A DNA stretch of 64,000 bases from Streptomyces sp. Mut1 (GTDB taxonomy: Bacteria > Actinomycetota > Actinomycetes > Streptomycetales > Streptomycetaceae): contig NZ_CP120997.1 of NCBI RefSeq assembly GCF_030719295.1, forward strand, positions 4,289,501 through 4,353,500, read 5' to 3'. Position numbers and translations under genes: made by a program. Below are positions 25,314 to 33,875 of this stretch, piece by piece; the stretch's first letter is position 1; each line of letters begins with the position of its first letter. The notes beneath the pieces were generated by a model. The model was not told where the DNA came from. It ran no database searches and saw nothing but the letters and a program-made list of their open reading frames with translations.

Positions 25314-25340
25314 GGAAATGAAAGGAGAGATTCCGCTGTT
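25314..25340 (+). promoter_or_regulatory. Candidate sigma-R-type promoter of mshA
   Basis: GGAAA (25314-25318) and GTT (25338-25340) are separated by 19 nt, close to the sigma-R pattern GGAAT-N18/19-GTT. It lies 88 bp before the mshA start. As I recall, mshA is a known thiol-stress (sigma-R) target in S. coelicolor. Confidence 0.5.
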
Positions 25341-25427
25341 CCCCACCGTCGGAGGGACCGTTGCGCCCCTTCGGTGCCATGCCGTGGACCGTGCCGGCAC
25401 CCGGGCCCAGCGAGGAGGAAGGACGAC

Positions 25428-26792
25428 GTGACCCAGTACGTCTCTCGGCTCGGCAGCAGCCGTGGCGCACCGCGTCGCAGGTTCCCCGCAGGTCTCACCG
25501 GCTCCTTCTCCGGGGGCCACCGCAGGCCGCGCCGCATCGCGATGCTGTCCGTACACACCTCCCCGCTGCACCAGCCGGGGACGGGCGACGCGGGCGGCAT
25601 GAACGTGTACATCGTGGAGCTGGCCAAGCGGCTGGCCGCGATCAATATCGAGGTCGAGATCTTCACCCGCTCCACGACCGGCGGGCTGCCCGCCGCCGTC
25701 GAGCTGGCGCCCGGCGTCCTGGTCCGGCACGTCGACGCGGGCCCGTACGAGGGCCTGGCCAAGGAGGAGCTGCCCGCCCAGCTCTGCGCCTTCACGCACG
25801 GCGTGATGCAGGCGTGGGCCGGCCAGCGCCCCGGCTACTACGACCTGGTGCACTCCCATTACTGGCTCTCCGGCCACGTCGGCTGGCTCGCCGCCCAGCG
25901 CTGGGGCGTTCCCCTCGTGCACGCCATGCACACCATGGCCAAGGTCAAGAACGCGGCGCTCGCCGAGGGCGACACCCCCGAGCCCGCCGCCCGGGTCATC
26001 GGCGAGACCCAGATCGTCGACGCGGCCGACCGGCTGATCGCGAACACCGCCGAGGAGGCCGACGAACTCGTCCGCTTCTACGACGCCGACCCGCGGGCCG
26101 TCGCCGTCGTCCACCCCGGCGTCAATCTGGACCGCTTCCGCCCCGCCGACGGCCGCGCCGCCGCCCGCGCCCGCCTCGGCCTGCCCCAGGACGCCCTGAT
26201 TCCGCTCTTCGCGGGCCGCATCCAGCCGCTGAAGGCCCCCGACGTGCTGCTGCGCGCGGTCGCCGTGCTGCTGGAACGCGACCCCGCCCTGCGCTCCAAG
26301 ATCGTGGTGCCCGTCGTCGGCGGCCCCAGCGGCAGCGGGCTCGCCAAGCCGGAAGGGTTGCAGAAGCTCGCGGCCCGGCTCGGTATCGCGGACGTCGTAC
26401 GGTTCCATCCGCCGGTCGGGCAGGACCAGCTGGCCGACTGGTTCCGGGCCGCGTCCGTGCTGGTCATGCCCTCGCACAGCGAGTCCTTCGGCCTGGTCGC
26501 CATCGAGGCCCAGGCGGCCGGGACCCCGGTCGTCGCGGCGGCCGTGGGCGGCCTCCCGGTGGCCGTGCGCGACGGGGTCAGCGGCTTTCTGATCCCCGGG
26601 CACGATCCGGTGGCGTACGCGCGGGCGCTGGAACGTTTCTCCGGAGCGCCGGACCTCGTCGCCCGGATGGGCGGGGCCGCGGCGGAGCACGCGCAGCGCT
26701 TCGGCTGGGACACGGCCGCGGCGGCGACGGCCGAGGTGTACACGGCGGCGGTTCAGGAACACCGCAGGCGGGTACGGGCCGGCCACGCGTAA
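25428..26792 (+). CDS. mshA: D-inositol-3-phosphate glycosyltransferase MshA
   Basis: 454 residues, GT4 family. The first step of mycothiol synthesis joins UDP-GlcNAc and 1L-myo-inositol-1-phosphate. Diagnostic blocks are [20 protein letters not shown] (nucleotide-sugar and acceptor loop), the donor-site region [17 protein letters not shown], and the EX7E motif in [19 protein letters not shown]. The GTG at 25428 follows GAGGAGGA at the right distance. Downstream, a YbjN-like gene follows after 50 bp. It is cytoplasmic. Confidence 0.95.
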   Translation: MTQYVSRLGSSRGAPRRRFPAGLTGSFSGGHRRPRRIAMLSVHTSPLHQPGTGDAGGMNVYIVELAKRLAAINIEVEIFTRSTTGGLPAAVELAPGVLVRHVDAGPYEGLAKEELPAQLCAFTHGVMQAWAGQRPGYYDLVHSHYWLSGHVGWLAAQRWGVPLVHAMHTMAKVKNAALAEGDTPEPAARVIGETQIVDAADRLIANTAEEADELVRFYDADPRAVAVVHPGVNLDRFRPADGRAAARARLGLPQDALIPLFAGRIQPLKAPDVLLRAVAVLLERDPALRSKIVVPVVGGPSGSGLAKPEGLQKLAARLGIADVVRFHPPVGQDQLADWFRAASVLVMPSHSESFGLVAIEAQAAGTPVVAAAVGGLPVAVRDGVSGFLIPGHDPVAYARALERFSGAPDLVARMGGAAAEHAQRFGWDTAAAATAEVYTAAVQEHRRRVRAGHA

Positions 26793-26842
26793 GGTCCCCC
26801 GCCCCGCCCGCACGCCTTTGCCGCCTGACGTACGCTCGAAAC

Positions 26843-27562
26843 ATGGCTGACGCACCCGAGGAACCGGCGAACAACGAGGCCACGGAACCGGCGAAGAACG
26901 ACGTCACGGAACCGGCGGATGACCAGGCCACGCGGGCCGCACAGGCCTCACCCGCCGCACCCGCCACGCAGGCCGCACCCGCCGCACAGGCCGCACCCGC
27001 CGCACCCGCCACGGGGGGCGCACCCGCCGCACAGGCCGCACCCGCCACGCAGGTCCCCCCGGCCCCGGACGCCACCCGGGCCGCCCAGGTCATCGAAGCG
27101 GCCTTCGCGGACGCCGGACTCGACTGGGAGAGCCCCGCACCCGGCAGCTACGTCGTCCAGCTGCCTGGCACCCGCAAGCTCGCGACCACCTGCTCACTCA
27201 TCGTCGGCGCCCACAGCCTCTCCCTCAACGCGTTCGTCATCCGGCACCCCGACGAGAACCACGCGGCGGTCCACCGCTGGCTGCTGGAACACAACCTGCG
27301 TCTGTTCGGCGTGAGTTACGCGATCGACCCGCTCGGGGACATCTACCTCGCCGGCAAGCTGCCGCTCTCCGTGGTGACGCCCGATGAGCTGGACCGGCTG
27401 CTCGGCTCGGTGCTCGAAGCGGCCGACGGTGCCTTCAACTCCCTGCTGGAGATCGGTTTCGCGACCGCGATCCGCAAGGAGTACGCCTGGCGCGTGTCGC
27501 GCGGCGAGTCCACCCGGAACCTCGACGCCTTCGCCCACCTCACCCGACGCCCGGCCGGCTGA
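26843..27562 (+). CDS. YbjN-domain protein with Ala/Pro-rich N-terminus
   Basis: 239 residues. The first 85 or so are low-complexity, with many Ala-Pro-Ala repeats after two acidic ATEPA-type units. The YbjN domain follows from about 90 (IEAAFADAGLDWE, YVVQLPGTRKLATTCSLIVG, HSLSLNAFVIRHPDENHAAVHRWLL, FGVSYAIDPLGDIYLAG). YbjN proteins resemble type III secretion chaperones in fold and are poorly understood. TACGCT (26831-26836) ends 6 nt before the ATG, so it probably has its own leaderless mRNA. The frame upstream overlaps mshA and is not the start. Confidence 0.85.
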   Translation: MADAPEEPANNEATEPAKNDVTEPADDQATRAAQASPAAPATQAAPAAQAAPAAPATGGAPAAQAAPATQVPPAPDATRAAQVIEAAFADAGLDWESPAPGSYVVQLPGTRKLATTCSLIVGAHSLSLNAFVIRHPDENHAAVHRWLLEHNLRLFGVSYAIDPLGDIYLAGKLPLSVVTPDELDRLLGSVLEAADGAFNSLLEIGFATAIRKEYAWRVSRGESTRNLDAFAHLTRRPAG

Positions 27563-27568
27563 CCGCCG

Positions 27569-28585
27569 TCACCCGCGCGCCGCCGCCTCCACCTCGTCCA
27601 GGGCGGCTTCCAGGCGGGGCGCGACCTCGTTCCAAGTCCACTCGAGACGCTCGCCCGACGCACCCCGGGGCACCGTCTCCACCAGCATGATCAGATACAG
27701 ATACGCCCGGTAGAGCGCGAGCCGCAGCCGCAGCGAACCGTCGAACTCCACCGGCCCGCCCGGCGCCGAAGCCCCGTACCCGGCAAGGAAGTCCTTGTCG
27801 TCCGCGATGTCGCCGAACAGCGCGAGCGACACGAAGTCGGCGGCCGGGTCGCCCCAGAACATCCGCTCCCCGTCGATGATCCCGCCGACCCGCCGGACCC
27901 CCGGCCCACCGGTGACCAGGATGTTCCCCTGCCACAGATCGAAGTGCACGAGCGCGGGCCGGGTGACGTCGTCCAGCACGTACGAGGCGGAACCGAGCAG
28001 CACGCCGATGTCCGCCGCCGTACGGGGCAGCCGCGCCGCATACCTCCGCGCGTCGGCCAGTACCGCGTCCGTCATCCCGGTGAACGCCTCCCGCCAGGTG
28101 GCCGCGAGCGGTCCGAGCGCCCCGGACGGATAGCCGAACCCGCCCGGCGCCGCCACCCCGTGCAACCGGCCCACGATCCGCCCCAGTTCGGTGCGCAGCC
28201 GCGCCTCCTCCCCGTCGGCCATGGCTCCGGCCAGCTCGTGCCAGGGCTGCCCGGGGCGCGCGGACATGACCACGTACGCCCCCGTGGGCGCGGCCGGATC
28301 GAGTTGGTCGGCCACCACATGGGGCACAGTGGTCTCCTCGGCGACACCGGCGGCCGCGGAGTAGAACGTGACCTCGTTGACCAGCAGATCGCGCTCGTAC
28401 GCCAGACAGTCCCCGGCGGCCGGCGGCGGGACCTTCACGACCCACTCCCGCCCGTCGGCCAGTGTCACGCGGGTGACGGTGTTGTACGTGCCTCCGGTGA
28501 GCGGTTCGCACGAGGCGACCAGCTCAGGCGGCACGCCCGACGAGCCGAGCACATCGGAGAGAACGGAATCGATCAGCACGGCCAA
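27569..28585 (-). CDS. APH-family kinase (fructosamine-kinase-like arrangement)
   Basis: 338 residues. N-lobe GGTYNTVTRVTLADGREWVVKVPP, catalytic loop LVHFDLWQGNILVTGG (HxDxxxxN) and metal motif GIIDGERMFWGDPAADF (DGE in place of DFG/DFD). The HFDLWQGN form is the one used by fructosamine-type and related small-molecule kinases, but the substrate is uncertain. It is convergent with the YbjN gene, with a 6-bp gap. The ATG at 28585 precedes the family N-terminus. Confidence 0.8.
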   Translation of the reverse strand: MAVLIDSVLSDVLGSSGVPPELVASCEPLTGGTYNTVTRVTLADGREWVVKVPPPAAGDCLAYERDLLVNEVTFYSAAAGVAEETTVPHVVADQLDPAAPTGAYVVMSARPGQPWHELAGAMADGEEARLRTELGRIVGRLHGVAAPGGFGYPSGALGPLAATWREAFTGMTDAVLADARRYAARLPRTAADIGVLLGSASYVLDDVTRPALVHFDLWQGNILVTGGPGVRRVGGIIDGERMFWGDPAADFVSLALFGDIADDKDFLAGYGASAPGGPVEFDGSLRLRLALYRAYLYLIMLVETVPRGASGERLEWTWNEVAPRLEAALDEVEAAARG

Positions 28586-28780
28586 CTCCCCCTGGACGGT
28601 GTGAGCGAAGTGATCACGACGTCGTCACGATCACGTGCGAGGCCCACGGTAAAGGTTTGTCAAACCACAGCGTGCTCATAGAGTTGGATCACCCCCACGA
28701 ACCCCATTCAAGCCGCGCCGAACCCTGCGTGGCTGTTCTCGTGCGGGCGAAACACACTTGAGACAGAAGAAGGACGGGCC

Positions 28781-29584
28781 ATGCGACCCACTGCCATACG
28801 CCGTACCGCCGTTGCCGCCACTGTGATGTCCCTGGCGCTGCTCACCGCTGCCTGCGGTTCGGACAGTGACGACAAGGACAGCGGCAAGGCGGCGGGCTCC
28901 GCTTCGGTCCAGCCTTCGGACAAGGGAGCCGACAAGGGCGCGGACCAGGCCCCCGCCAAGGTGTTGTCCGCCGCCGAGCTGGAGAAGGCCTCGCTGAAGC
29001 AGGGCGACGTCAAGGCCCACAAGATCACCAAGGCCGGTCCCGGCGACGCCGTCGACGGCAAGGACGTGACCGTCGACAAGGCGGCCTGTGACGTCTTCGC
29101 CGATGTGCTGATGGGCGCCAAGGCCGGTTCACCCGCCGCTTCCACCCAGCGCAAGGTGGTCAGCGAGCCGAAGAAGGACGCCGCGATGGACAGCGACGAC
29201 CCCGAGGCGTTCGAGGCCGCCTTCGACATCACGACGACGCTCGCCACGCTCGCCTCCTACGAGGGCAAGGGCGCCGAGGAGACGCTGTCCTCGCTGCGCA
29301 CCGCCGCGACCGAGTGCGCCTCGGGCTTCACGCTCACCGCCGCCGGGTCCAAGCAGAAGGTCGTCAAGATCGCGGAGGAGCAGGTCAAGGGCGGCGAGGA
29401 GGCCGTCGGCTGGACGGTGGCGGTGGAGGCGGAAGGCGAGAAGAACGCGCTGAAGCTCGTCGTGATCCGACAGGGCACCACGGTGGCCTCGCTCGCCTCG
29501 CTGAATTTCGCCGCGGCGGCCTCCGGCGGCGACTTCGACATGCCGACCGCGGTGATCGACGCGCAGGCCGCCAAGCTGGCCTGA
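28781..29584 (+). CDS. Putative lipoprotein of unknown function
   Basis: 267 residues. The signal sequence MRPTAIRRTAVAATVMSLAL ends in lipobox LTAAC with Cys25 as the lipidation site, followed by a Ser/Asp/Gly/Lys linker (about 26-60). The mature domain contains LSAAELEKASLKQGDVKAHKI and a C-terminal part with VIRQGTTVASLASLNF near 225-240, a pattern seen in streptomycete PknH/LpqH-like sensor domains, though I cannot assign it with confidence. GAAGAAGGAC precedes the ATG. Its 3' end meets a minus-strand toxin-like gene 7 bp away. Confidence 0.8.
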   Translation: MRPTAIRRTAVAATVMSLALLTAACGSDSDDKDSGKAAGSASVQPSDKGADKGADQAPAKVLSAAELEKASLKQGDVKAHKITKAGPGDAVDGKDVTVDKAACDVFADVLMGAKAGSPAASTQRKVVSEPKKDAAMDSDDPEAFEAAFDITTTLATLASYEGKGAEETLSSLRTAATECASGFTLTAAGSKQKVVKIAEEQVKGGEEAVGWTVAVEAEGEKNALKLVVIRQGTTVASLASLNFAAAASGGDFDMPTAVIDAQAAKLA

Positions 29585-29591
29585 CCGGACG

Positions 29592-29840
29592 TCAGGGAAA
29601 GGGCAGCGGGACGAGCCGTACGACGGTGACGGTCAGGACCGAACCGGAGACGTAATAGAGCACGATCGCCCCGGCGACCGTCGCCTCCCGGCGATCGTGC
29701 TCCCCCTTGACGGCCGACGACCCGTGCCCGTACGGCTCACAGCCCAGGGTGCCCGCCATCTCGTCCCGGAAGGCGTCACCGTCCCGCATCTTGGCCAGGG
29801 TGTCGTCGGCGGGTGGCGCGTAGGAGATCCGGAAGCTCAA
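29592..29840 (-). CDS. Putative RelE/ParE-like toxin component
   Basis: 82 residues: FRISYAPPADDTLAKM at the start, GAIVLYYVSGSVLTVTVVRLVPLP at the end. The length, the N-terminal FRISYAPPA strand-helix and the terminal beta strands fit the RelE/ParE fold, but catalytic residues cannot be pointed out with confidence. The ATG overlaps the stop of the upstream 82-residue gene by 4 nt (ATGA), so the two are translationally coupled, as in toxin-antitoxin pairs. The order antitoxin then toxin is the usual one. Confidence 0.6.
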   Translation of the reverse strand: MSFRISYAPPADDTLAKMRDGDAFRDEMAGTLGCEPYGHGSSAVKGEHDRREATVAGAIVLYYVSGSVLTVTVVRLVPLPFP

Positions 29841-30085
29841 GCGACGCTCCGCCTCTCGGCCTCGTCCTGAGCGAGCCGGTCCAGAATCCGCTCGGCCTCC
29901 GGATCGGGCACCGCCTCCAGCATCCAGTGCCGCATCACGGCCTGGATCTCATGCACCCCGGCATCGTTGATCGCCCGGTCGAACTCCTCGCGCCGCTCCT
30001 CGGGCAGCGCCTCGCGGATCGCCGGAATGCTGTTGGGCACCTCGACCTCGGCACCCCCGACAAAGGTCTTCAGCGGCTCACCCAT
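29837..30085 (-). CDS. DUF6247-like small protein, probable antitoxin
   Basis: 82 residues: PNSIPAIREALPEERREEFDRAINDAG then an amphipathic helix VHEIQAVMRHWMLEAVPDPEAERILDRLAQDEAERR. The first block matches the actinobacterial DUF6247 pattern (xxIRxALPxExRxxFxxxxxxAL). This family commonly sits upstream of a RelE/ParE-type gene, as here. The C-terminal charged helix could wrap the toxin. Function is inferred from position and size only. Confidence 0.6.
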   Translation of the reverse strand: MGEPLKTFVGGAEVEVPNSIPAIREALPEERREEFDRAINDAGVHEIQAVMRHWMLEAVPDPEAERILDRLAQDEAERRSVA

Positions 30086-30187
30086 ATCCGCCCTCCCGAT
30101 CTCCCCGCATGCGCCACAGGGTACGACGCGGGGTGAGCGGCGTCACAGGGGCCGGGGAAACGGGGAGTCAGGACCGGTCCACGCGAA

Positions 30188-30224
30188 GGCCCCCTGCCCG
30201 CGCGACATCCGCGAGCAGGGGGCC
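30188..30224 (-). terminator. Hairpin downstream of gpmA
   Basis: Ten-bp stem GGCCCCCTGC / GCAGGGGGCC with a 17-nt loop, starting 17 bp beyond the gpmA stop. No U tract. Confidence 0.65.
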
Positions 30225-30240
30225 TCTTCGTGCGGGAGGG

Positions 30241-31002
30241 CTACTTCTTCTTGCCCTGGTTCTTCACAGCCTCGATGGCCGCCTTCGCCGCGTCCGGGTC
30301 GAGGTAGGTGCCGCCCGGGTTCAGGGGGCGGAAGTCCGCGTCCAGTTCGTAGGCGAGCGGGATGCCGGTCGGGATGTTCAGGCCCGCGATGTCGGCGTCG
30401 GAGACGCCGTCGAGGTGCTTGACCAGGGCGCGGAGGCTGTTGCCGTGGGCGGCGACCAGGACCGTGCGGCCGGCCAGGAGGTCCGGGACGATGCCGTCGT
30501 ACCAGTACGGCAGCATGCGGACGACGACGTCCTTCAGGCACTCCGTGCGCGGGCGCAGCTCCGGCGGGATCGTCGCGTAGCGGGCGTCGTCGCTCTGGGA
30601 GAACTCGGTGCCGTCCTCAAGGGCGGGCGGCGGGGTGTCGTACGAGCGGCGCCAGAGCATGAACTGCTCCTCGCCGAACTCGGCGAGCGTCTGGGCCTTG
30701 TCCTTGCCCTGGAGGGCGCCGTAGTGGCGCTCGTTCAGGCGCCAGGAGCGGTGGACGGGGATCCAGTGGCGGTCCGCGGACTCCAGCGCGAGCTGGGCGG
30801 TGCGGATGGCGCGCTTCTGGAGGGAGGTGTGCAGCACATCGGGGAGCAGGCCGGCGTCCTTCAGCAGCTCACCGCCGCGGACCGCCTCCTTCTCGCCCTT
30901 TTCGGTGAGGTTGACGTCCACCCAACCGGTGAACAGGTTCTTCGCGTTCCATTCGCTCTCGCCGTGGCGGAGGAGGATCAGCTTGTACGGTGCGTCGGCC
31001 AT
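30241..31002 (-). CDS. gpmA: 2,3-bisphosphoglycerate-dependent phosphoglycerate mutase
   Basis: 253 residues, the standard dPGM length. Catalytic RHGESEWN with His13, then [39 protein letters not shown] and [19 protein letters not shown] with the second catalytic His. It interconverts 3- and 2-phosphoglycerate in glycolysis. The C-terminal tail is Lys-rich (NQGKKK), as in Streptomyces homologues. TACGCT ends 7 nt before the ATG at 31002, predicting a leaderless mRNA; the frame beyond is not used. Confidence 0.95.
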   Translation of the reverse strand: MADAPYKLILLRHGESEWNAKNLFTGWVDVNLTEKGEKEAVRGGELLKDAGLLPDVLHTSLQKRAIRTAQLALESADRHWIPVHRSWRLNERHYGALQGKDKAQTLAEFGEEQFMLWRRSYDTPPPALEDGTEFSQSDDARYATIPPELRPRTECLKDVVVRMLPYWYDGIVPDLLAGRTVLVAAHGNSLRALVKHLDGVSDADIAGLNIPTGIPLAYELDADFRPLNPGGTYLDPDAAKAAIEAVKNQGKKK

Positions 31003-31214
31003 GAGCCCGAGCGTAATCGAACCCGTGCGGGCAGCGCGCGACCGGCCACAGGGCGGACAGGGGGCGGGGGAGGGGCCGTTCTCGATTGACGGGCCGTGTC
31101 AATTGGGTGGCCGGGGCTCCTCGCGGCTTCGTAATGTTCGGACCGCTGGTGGGCCGCTTACCCTTTCCGGCCCTTCCCGATGCCGATCCGCCGTACTCCC
31201 TGGGGGGAACCCGT

Positions 31215-32528
31215 ATGTCTGCCGCCGCCGGTCCCGGACGGGCCACCCGGGCCGCCCGGGAAACGGTCTCCGGTCTCCCCAGGGAGTTCTGGTGGCTGTG
31301 GACCAGCACCCTGGTCAACCGCCTCGGGGGGTTCGTCGCCACCTTCATGGCGCTGTACCTGACCATGGAGCGCGGCTACTCCGCCTCGTACGCCGGTCTT
31401 GTCGTCGCCCTGCACGGGCTCGGCGGGGTCGTGTCCTCGCTCGGGGGCGGGGTGATGACGGACCGCTTCGGGCGGCGGCCCACGATGCTGATCGCCCAGG
31501 TCGCCACCGCCGTCTCGGTCGCCGCGCTCGGGTTCATGGTCCACCCGGTCGCCATTGCCGCCGTCGCCTTCCTCGTCGGCATGGCGACCAACGCCTCGCG
31601 CCCCGCGGTCCAGGCGATGATCGCCGACATCGTCCCCGCCAAGGACCGGGTGCGGGCCTTCTCGCTCAACTACTGGGCCATCAACCTCGGTTTCGCCGTC
31701 GCGTCCGCCGGTGCCGGGTTCATCGCCGAGTACAGCTATCGCGCCGGCTTCCTCTGCGAGGCCGTGATGACCCTGACCTGCGCCGTCGTCGTCTTCCTGA
31801 AGGTGCCGGAGTCCCGGCCGGAGCGGGACCCGTCGGCGCGCCCGGCCTCCGGAGCGGCGCACGACGACGGCGTACGGCTGGCCACCGTGCTGCGCGACGG
31901 GCGGTTCATGGGAGTCGTCGGGCTGTCCTTCGTGATCGCGCTGATCTTCCAGCAGGGTTACGTGGGCCTGCCGGTCGCGATGGGCGCCGACGGATTCGGC
32001 AGCTCCGACTTCGGCACGGTGATCGCGGTCAACGGGGTGCTCATCGTCGCGCTCCAGATCCCCGTCACCCGGTTCATCCAGAACCGCGACACGCGCAGGC
32101 TGCTCGTCATGTCCTCGCTGCTGGCGGGGTACGGATTCGGGCTGACCGCCTTCGCGGGTTCCGTCGGCCTGTACGCGCTGACCATCTGTGTGTGGACCGT
32201 CGCCGAGATCATCAACGCGCCCGTGCAGAACGGCCTGGTCGTCCAGCTGTCGCCCGCCCACGGCAGGGGGCGCTACCAGGGCATGTACACCCTGTCCTGG
32301 TCGGCCGCCGCGCTCGTCGCACCCCTGATGTCCGGCGTGGTCATCGACCACTTCGGCGCCGGGTGGCTGTGGGGGACCTGCGCTCTCCTGGGCACCGCCG
32401 CGGCCGCCGGCTACTGGCTGCTCATGCACAACCTGCCGGCCGGGGACGAGGCAGCGGCGGAGAGCCCCGCCGCCCCGCAGCCCGCCGACGCCCGCGCCGC
32501 CCGGCCCGCCGTGGAACAGGCCGGCTGA
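31215..32528 (+). CDS. MFS transporter (12-helix, drug-efflux-like)
   Basis: 437 residues with about 12 hydrophobic segments. The signature loop GVMTDRFGRRP between helices 2 and 3 identifies the major facilitator superfamily. It starts FWWLWTSTLVNRLGGFVATFMALYL, as in the MdtH/YfcJ-like group of streptomycetes. Substrate is unknown. The C-terminal 25 residues are Ala/Pro-rich and cytoplasmic. The ATG at 31215 has GGGGGGAAC upstream; the frame further upstream lacks hydrophobic content. It is divergent from gpmA. Confidence 0.85.
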   Translation: MSAAAGPGRATRAARETVSGLPREFWWLWTSTLVNRLGGFVATFMALYLTMERGYSASYAGLVVALHGLGGVVSSLGGGVMTDRFGRRPTMLIAQVATAVSVAALGFMVHPVAIAAVAFLVGMATNASRPAVQAMIADIVPAKDRVRAFSLNYWAINLGFAVASAGAGFIAEYSYRAGFLCEAVMTLTCAVVVFLKVPESRPERDPSARPASGAAHDDGVRLATVLRDGRFMGVVGLSFVIALIFQQGYVGLPVAMGADGFGSSDFGTVIAVNGVLIVALQIPVTRFIQNRDTRRLLVMSSLLAGYGFGLTAFAGSVGLYALTICVWTVAEIINAPVQNGLVVQLSPAHGRGRYQGMYTLSWSAAALVAPLMSGVVIDHFGAGWLWGTCALLGTAAAAGYWLLMHNLPAGDEAAAESPAAPQPADARAARPAVEQAG

Positions 32529-32589
32529 GACCGCGCGGGGGTACGGGGGCAGGCCGCCCTCGTACCCCGTACGGCGGTGCGCCGCCCCG

Positions 32590-32739
32590 TCAGCCCGAGC
32601 AGCCCCCGCACTGGCACGGTGCTCCGGACTGGCAGCCGCACCCGCAGCCCGAGCCGCAGCCACAGGCGCCGAGGACGGTCAGGCGCACCGCCTCGGCGGG
32701 AGCCTCCTGCTGGGGGTCGGTCATGGGGGAATCGGCCAT
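32590..32739 (-). CDS. 49-residue cysteine-rich peptide, metallothionein-like
   Basis: A short gene with a strong ribosome binding site (GAGGAGG, 5 nt before the ATG). The product begins MADSPMTDPQQEAPAEAVRL. The region from residue 26 on contains eight Cys, at 26, 28, 32, 34, 36, 42, 44 and 47, in CxC and CxxC spacing with Gly, Ser, Pro and Gln between. There is no signal peptide, so it is cytoplasmic. The pattern suggests binding of soft metals (Zn, Cu or Cd), as in metallothioneins, though no family match is certain. It lies between the MFS gene and phoU; no metal-regulator box is evident upstream. Confidence 0.75.
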   Translation of the reverse strand: MADSPMTDPQQEAPAEAVRLTVLGACGCGSGCGCGCQSGAPCQCGGCSG

Positions 32740-32966
32740 GGTTCCTCCTCAAGGCGTACGACAGGGCCGCACGGCACGGGCCCCGCGACCGGGGCGTACG
32801 GACAGGTCGTGCCGCCCCACCCCATTGGATGCCCACCCGGACGGGCGCATCAACGGCGCATGTGTGCAGGAACGTGTGTGCGAGCCGTGCGCGCGGGCGC
32901 GCGCCCCGGCCGTCCACGCCCCGGCCTTCCCGCGCCCCCGGCCTCGTACACCCCGCTCGCCGCTCC

Positions 32967-33644
32967 TTACGCGCCCTCCACCGGCACCGGCTGCTGGATC
33001 TCGTCCGCGTGCTCGCCCGTCACCAGGTAGACCACCCGCTTGGCCACCGACACCGCGTGGTCGGCGAACCGCTCGTAGTAGCGGCCCAGCAGCGTCACGT
33101 CGACGGCCGTCTCGATGCCGTGCTTCCAGCGGTCGTCCATCAGGTGCTGGAACAGCGTGCGGTGCAGGAGGTCCATCTCGTCGTCGTCCTGCTCCAGCTG
33201 GAGTGCCAGGTCGACGTCCTTGGTGATGATCACCTCGGCGGCCTTCGCCATCAGCCGCTGCGCGAGCTGGCCCATCTCCAGGATGGTGGCGTGCAGGTCG
33301 TGCGGGACCGCCGACTGCGGGAAGCGCAGCCGGGCCAGCTTGGCGACGTGCTGGGCGAGGTCGCCCGAGCGCTCCAGGTCGGCGCTCATCCGCAGCGAGG
33401 TGACCACGATCCGCAGATCGGTCGCCACCGGCTGCTGGCGTGCCAGCAGCGCGATGGCCCGCGCCTCCAGATCGTGCTGGAGGTCGTCCACCTTCTGGTC
33501 CGCGGCGATCACCGACTCCGCGAGCTTGAGATCGGCGTCGAGCATGGACGTCGTCGCCCGGCCGATCGCCGACCCGACGAGCCGGGCCATCTCGACCAGC
33601 CCCTCGCCGATCGAGTCGAGTTCCTCGTGGTATGCGTCACGCAT
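32967..33644 (-). CDS. phoU: Phosphate transport regulator PhoU
   Basis: 225 residues, two PhoU three-helix repeats (MRDAYHEELDSIGEGLVEMARLV first; LAQRLMAKAAEVIITKDVDLALQLEQDDDEMDLLH second) with the conserved metal-binding E/D-x3-D clusters. PhoU links Pst phosphate uptake to the PhoR kinase. The ATG at 33644 follows GAGAGGGAC. The gene is divergent from phoR-phoP with a PHO box between, so it is directly under PhoP control. Confidence 0.95.
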   Translation of the reverse strand: MRDAYHEELDSIGEGLVEMARLVGSAIGRATTSMLDADLKLAESVIAADQKVDDLQHDLEARAIALLARQQPVATDLRIVVTSLRMSADLERSGDLAQHVAKLARLRFPQSAVPHDLHATILEMGQLAQRLMAKAAEVIITKDVDLALQLEQDDDEMDLLHRTLFQHLMDDRWKHGIETAVDVTLLGRYYERFADHAVSVAKRVVYLVTGEHADEIQQPVPVEGA

Positions 33645-33769
33645 GGATGTCCCTCTCCAGTCCTGAACCGGGGCCGGGGCCGGCTGCGCACCGGATCCGA
33701 AGCCCGCCGGGTGCCGGCGCCGACCCCCATGACGCCACCGTGACGGCCGTACGCGTCGGATTCCGACCG

Positions 33770-33802
33770 GCCAAGTGAACCGGTGCTTGCCCCTCGGTGA
33801 AC
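33770..33802 (-). promoter_or_regulatory. PHO box between phoU and phoR
   Basis: On the minus strand three consecutive 11-nt direct repeats read GTTCACCGAGG, GGCAAGCACCG and GTTCACTTGGC. Two match the GTTCACC-type PhoP unit and the middle one is degenerate. This is the expected PhoP operator for the bidirectional phoU/phoRP promoter. Confidence 0.8.
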
Positions 33803-33875
33803 TCTGGGCGACGAGTCCCCGAGGAGGCACCCGCACCGCTGGGAGAGTGTCCGAGGTGGCGCATAACCTGGAGAC

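Noticed and set aside
28654..28666. GGTTTG-T-CAAACC dyad before the lipoprotein gene
   Set aside because: Short single dyad without other support; may be chance.
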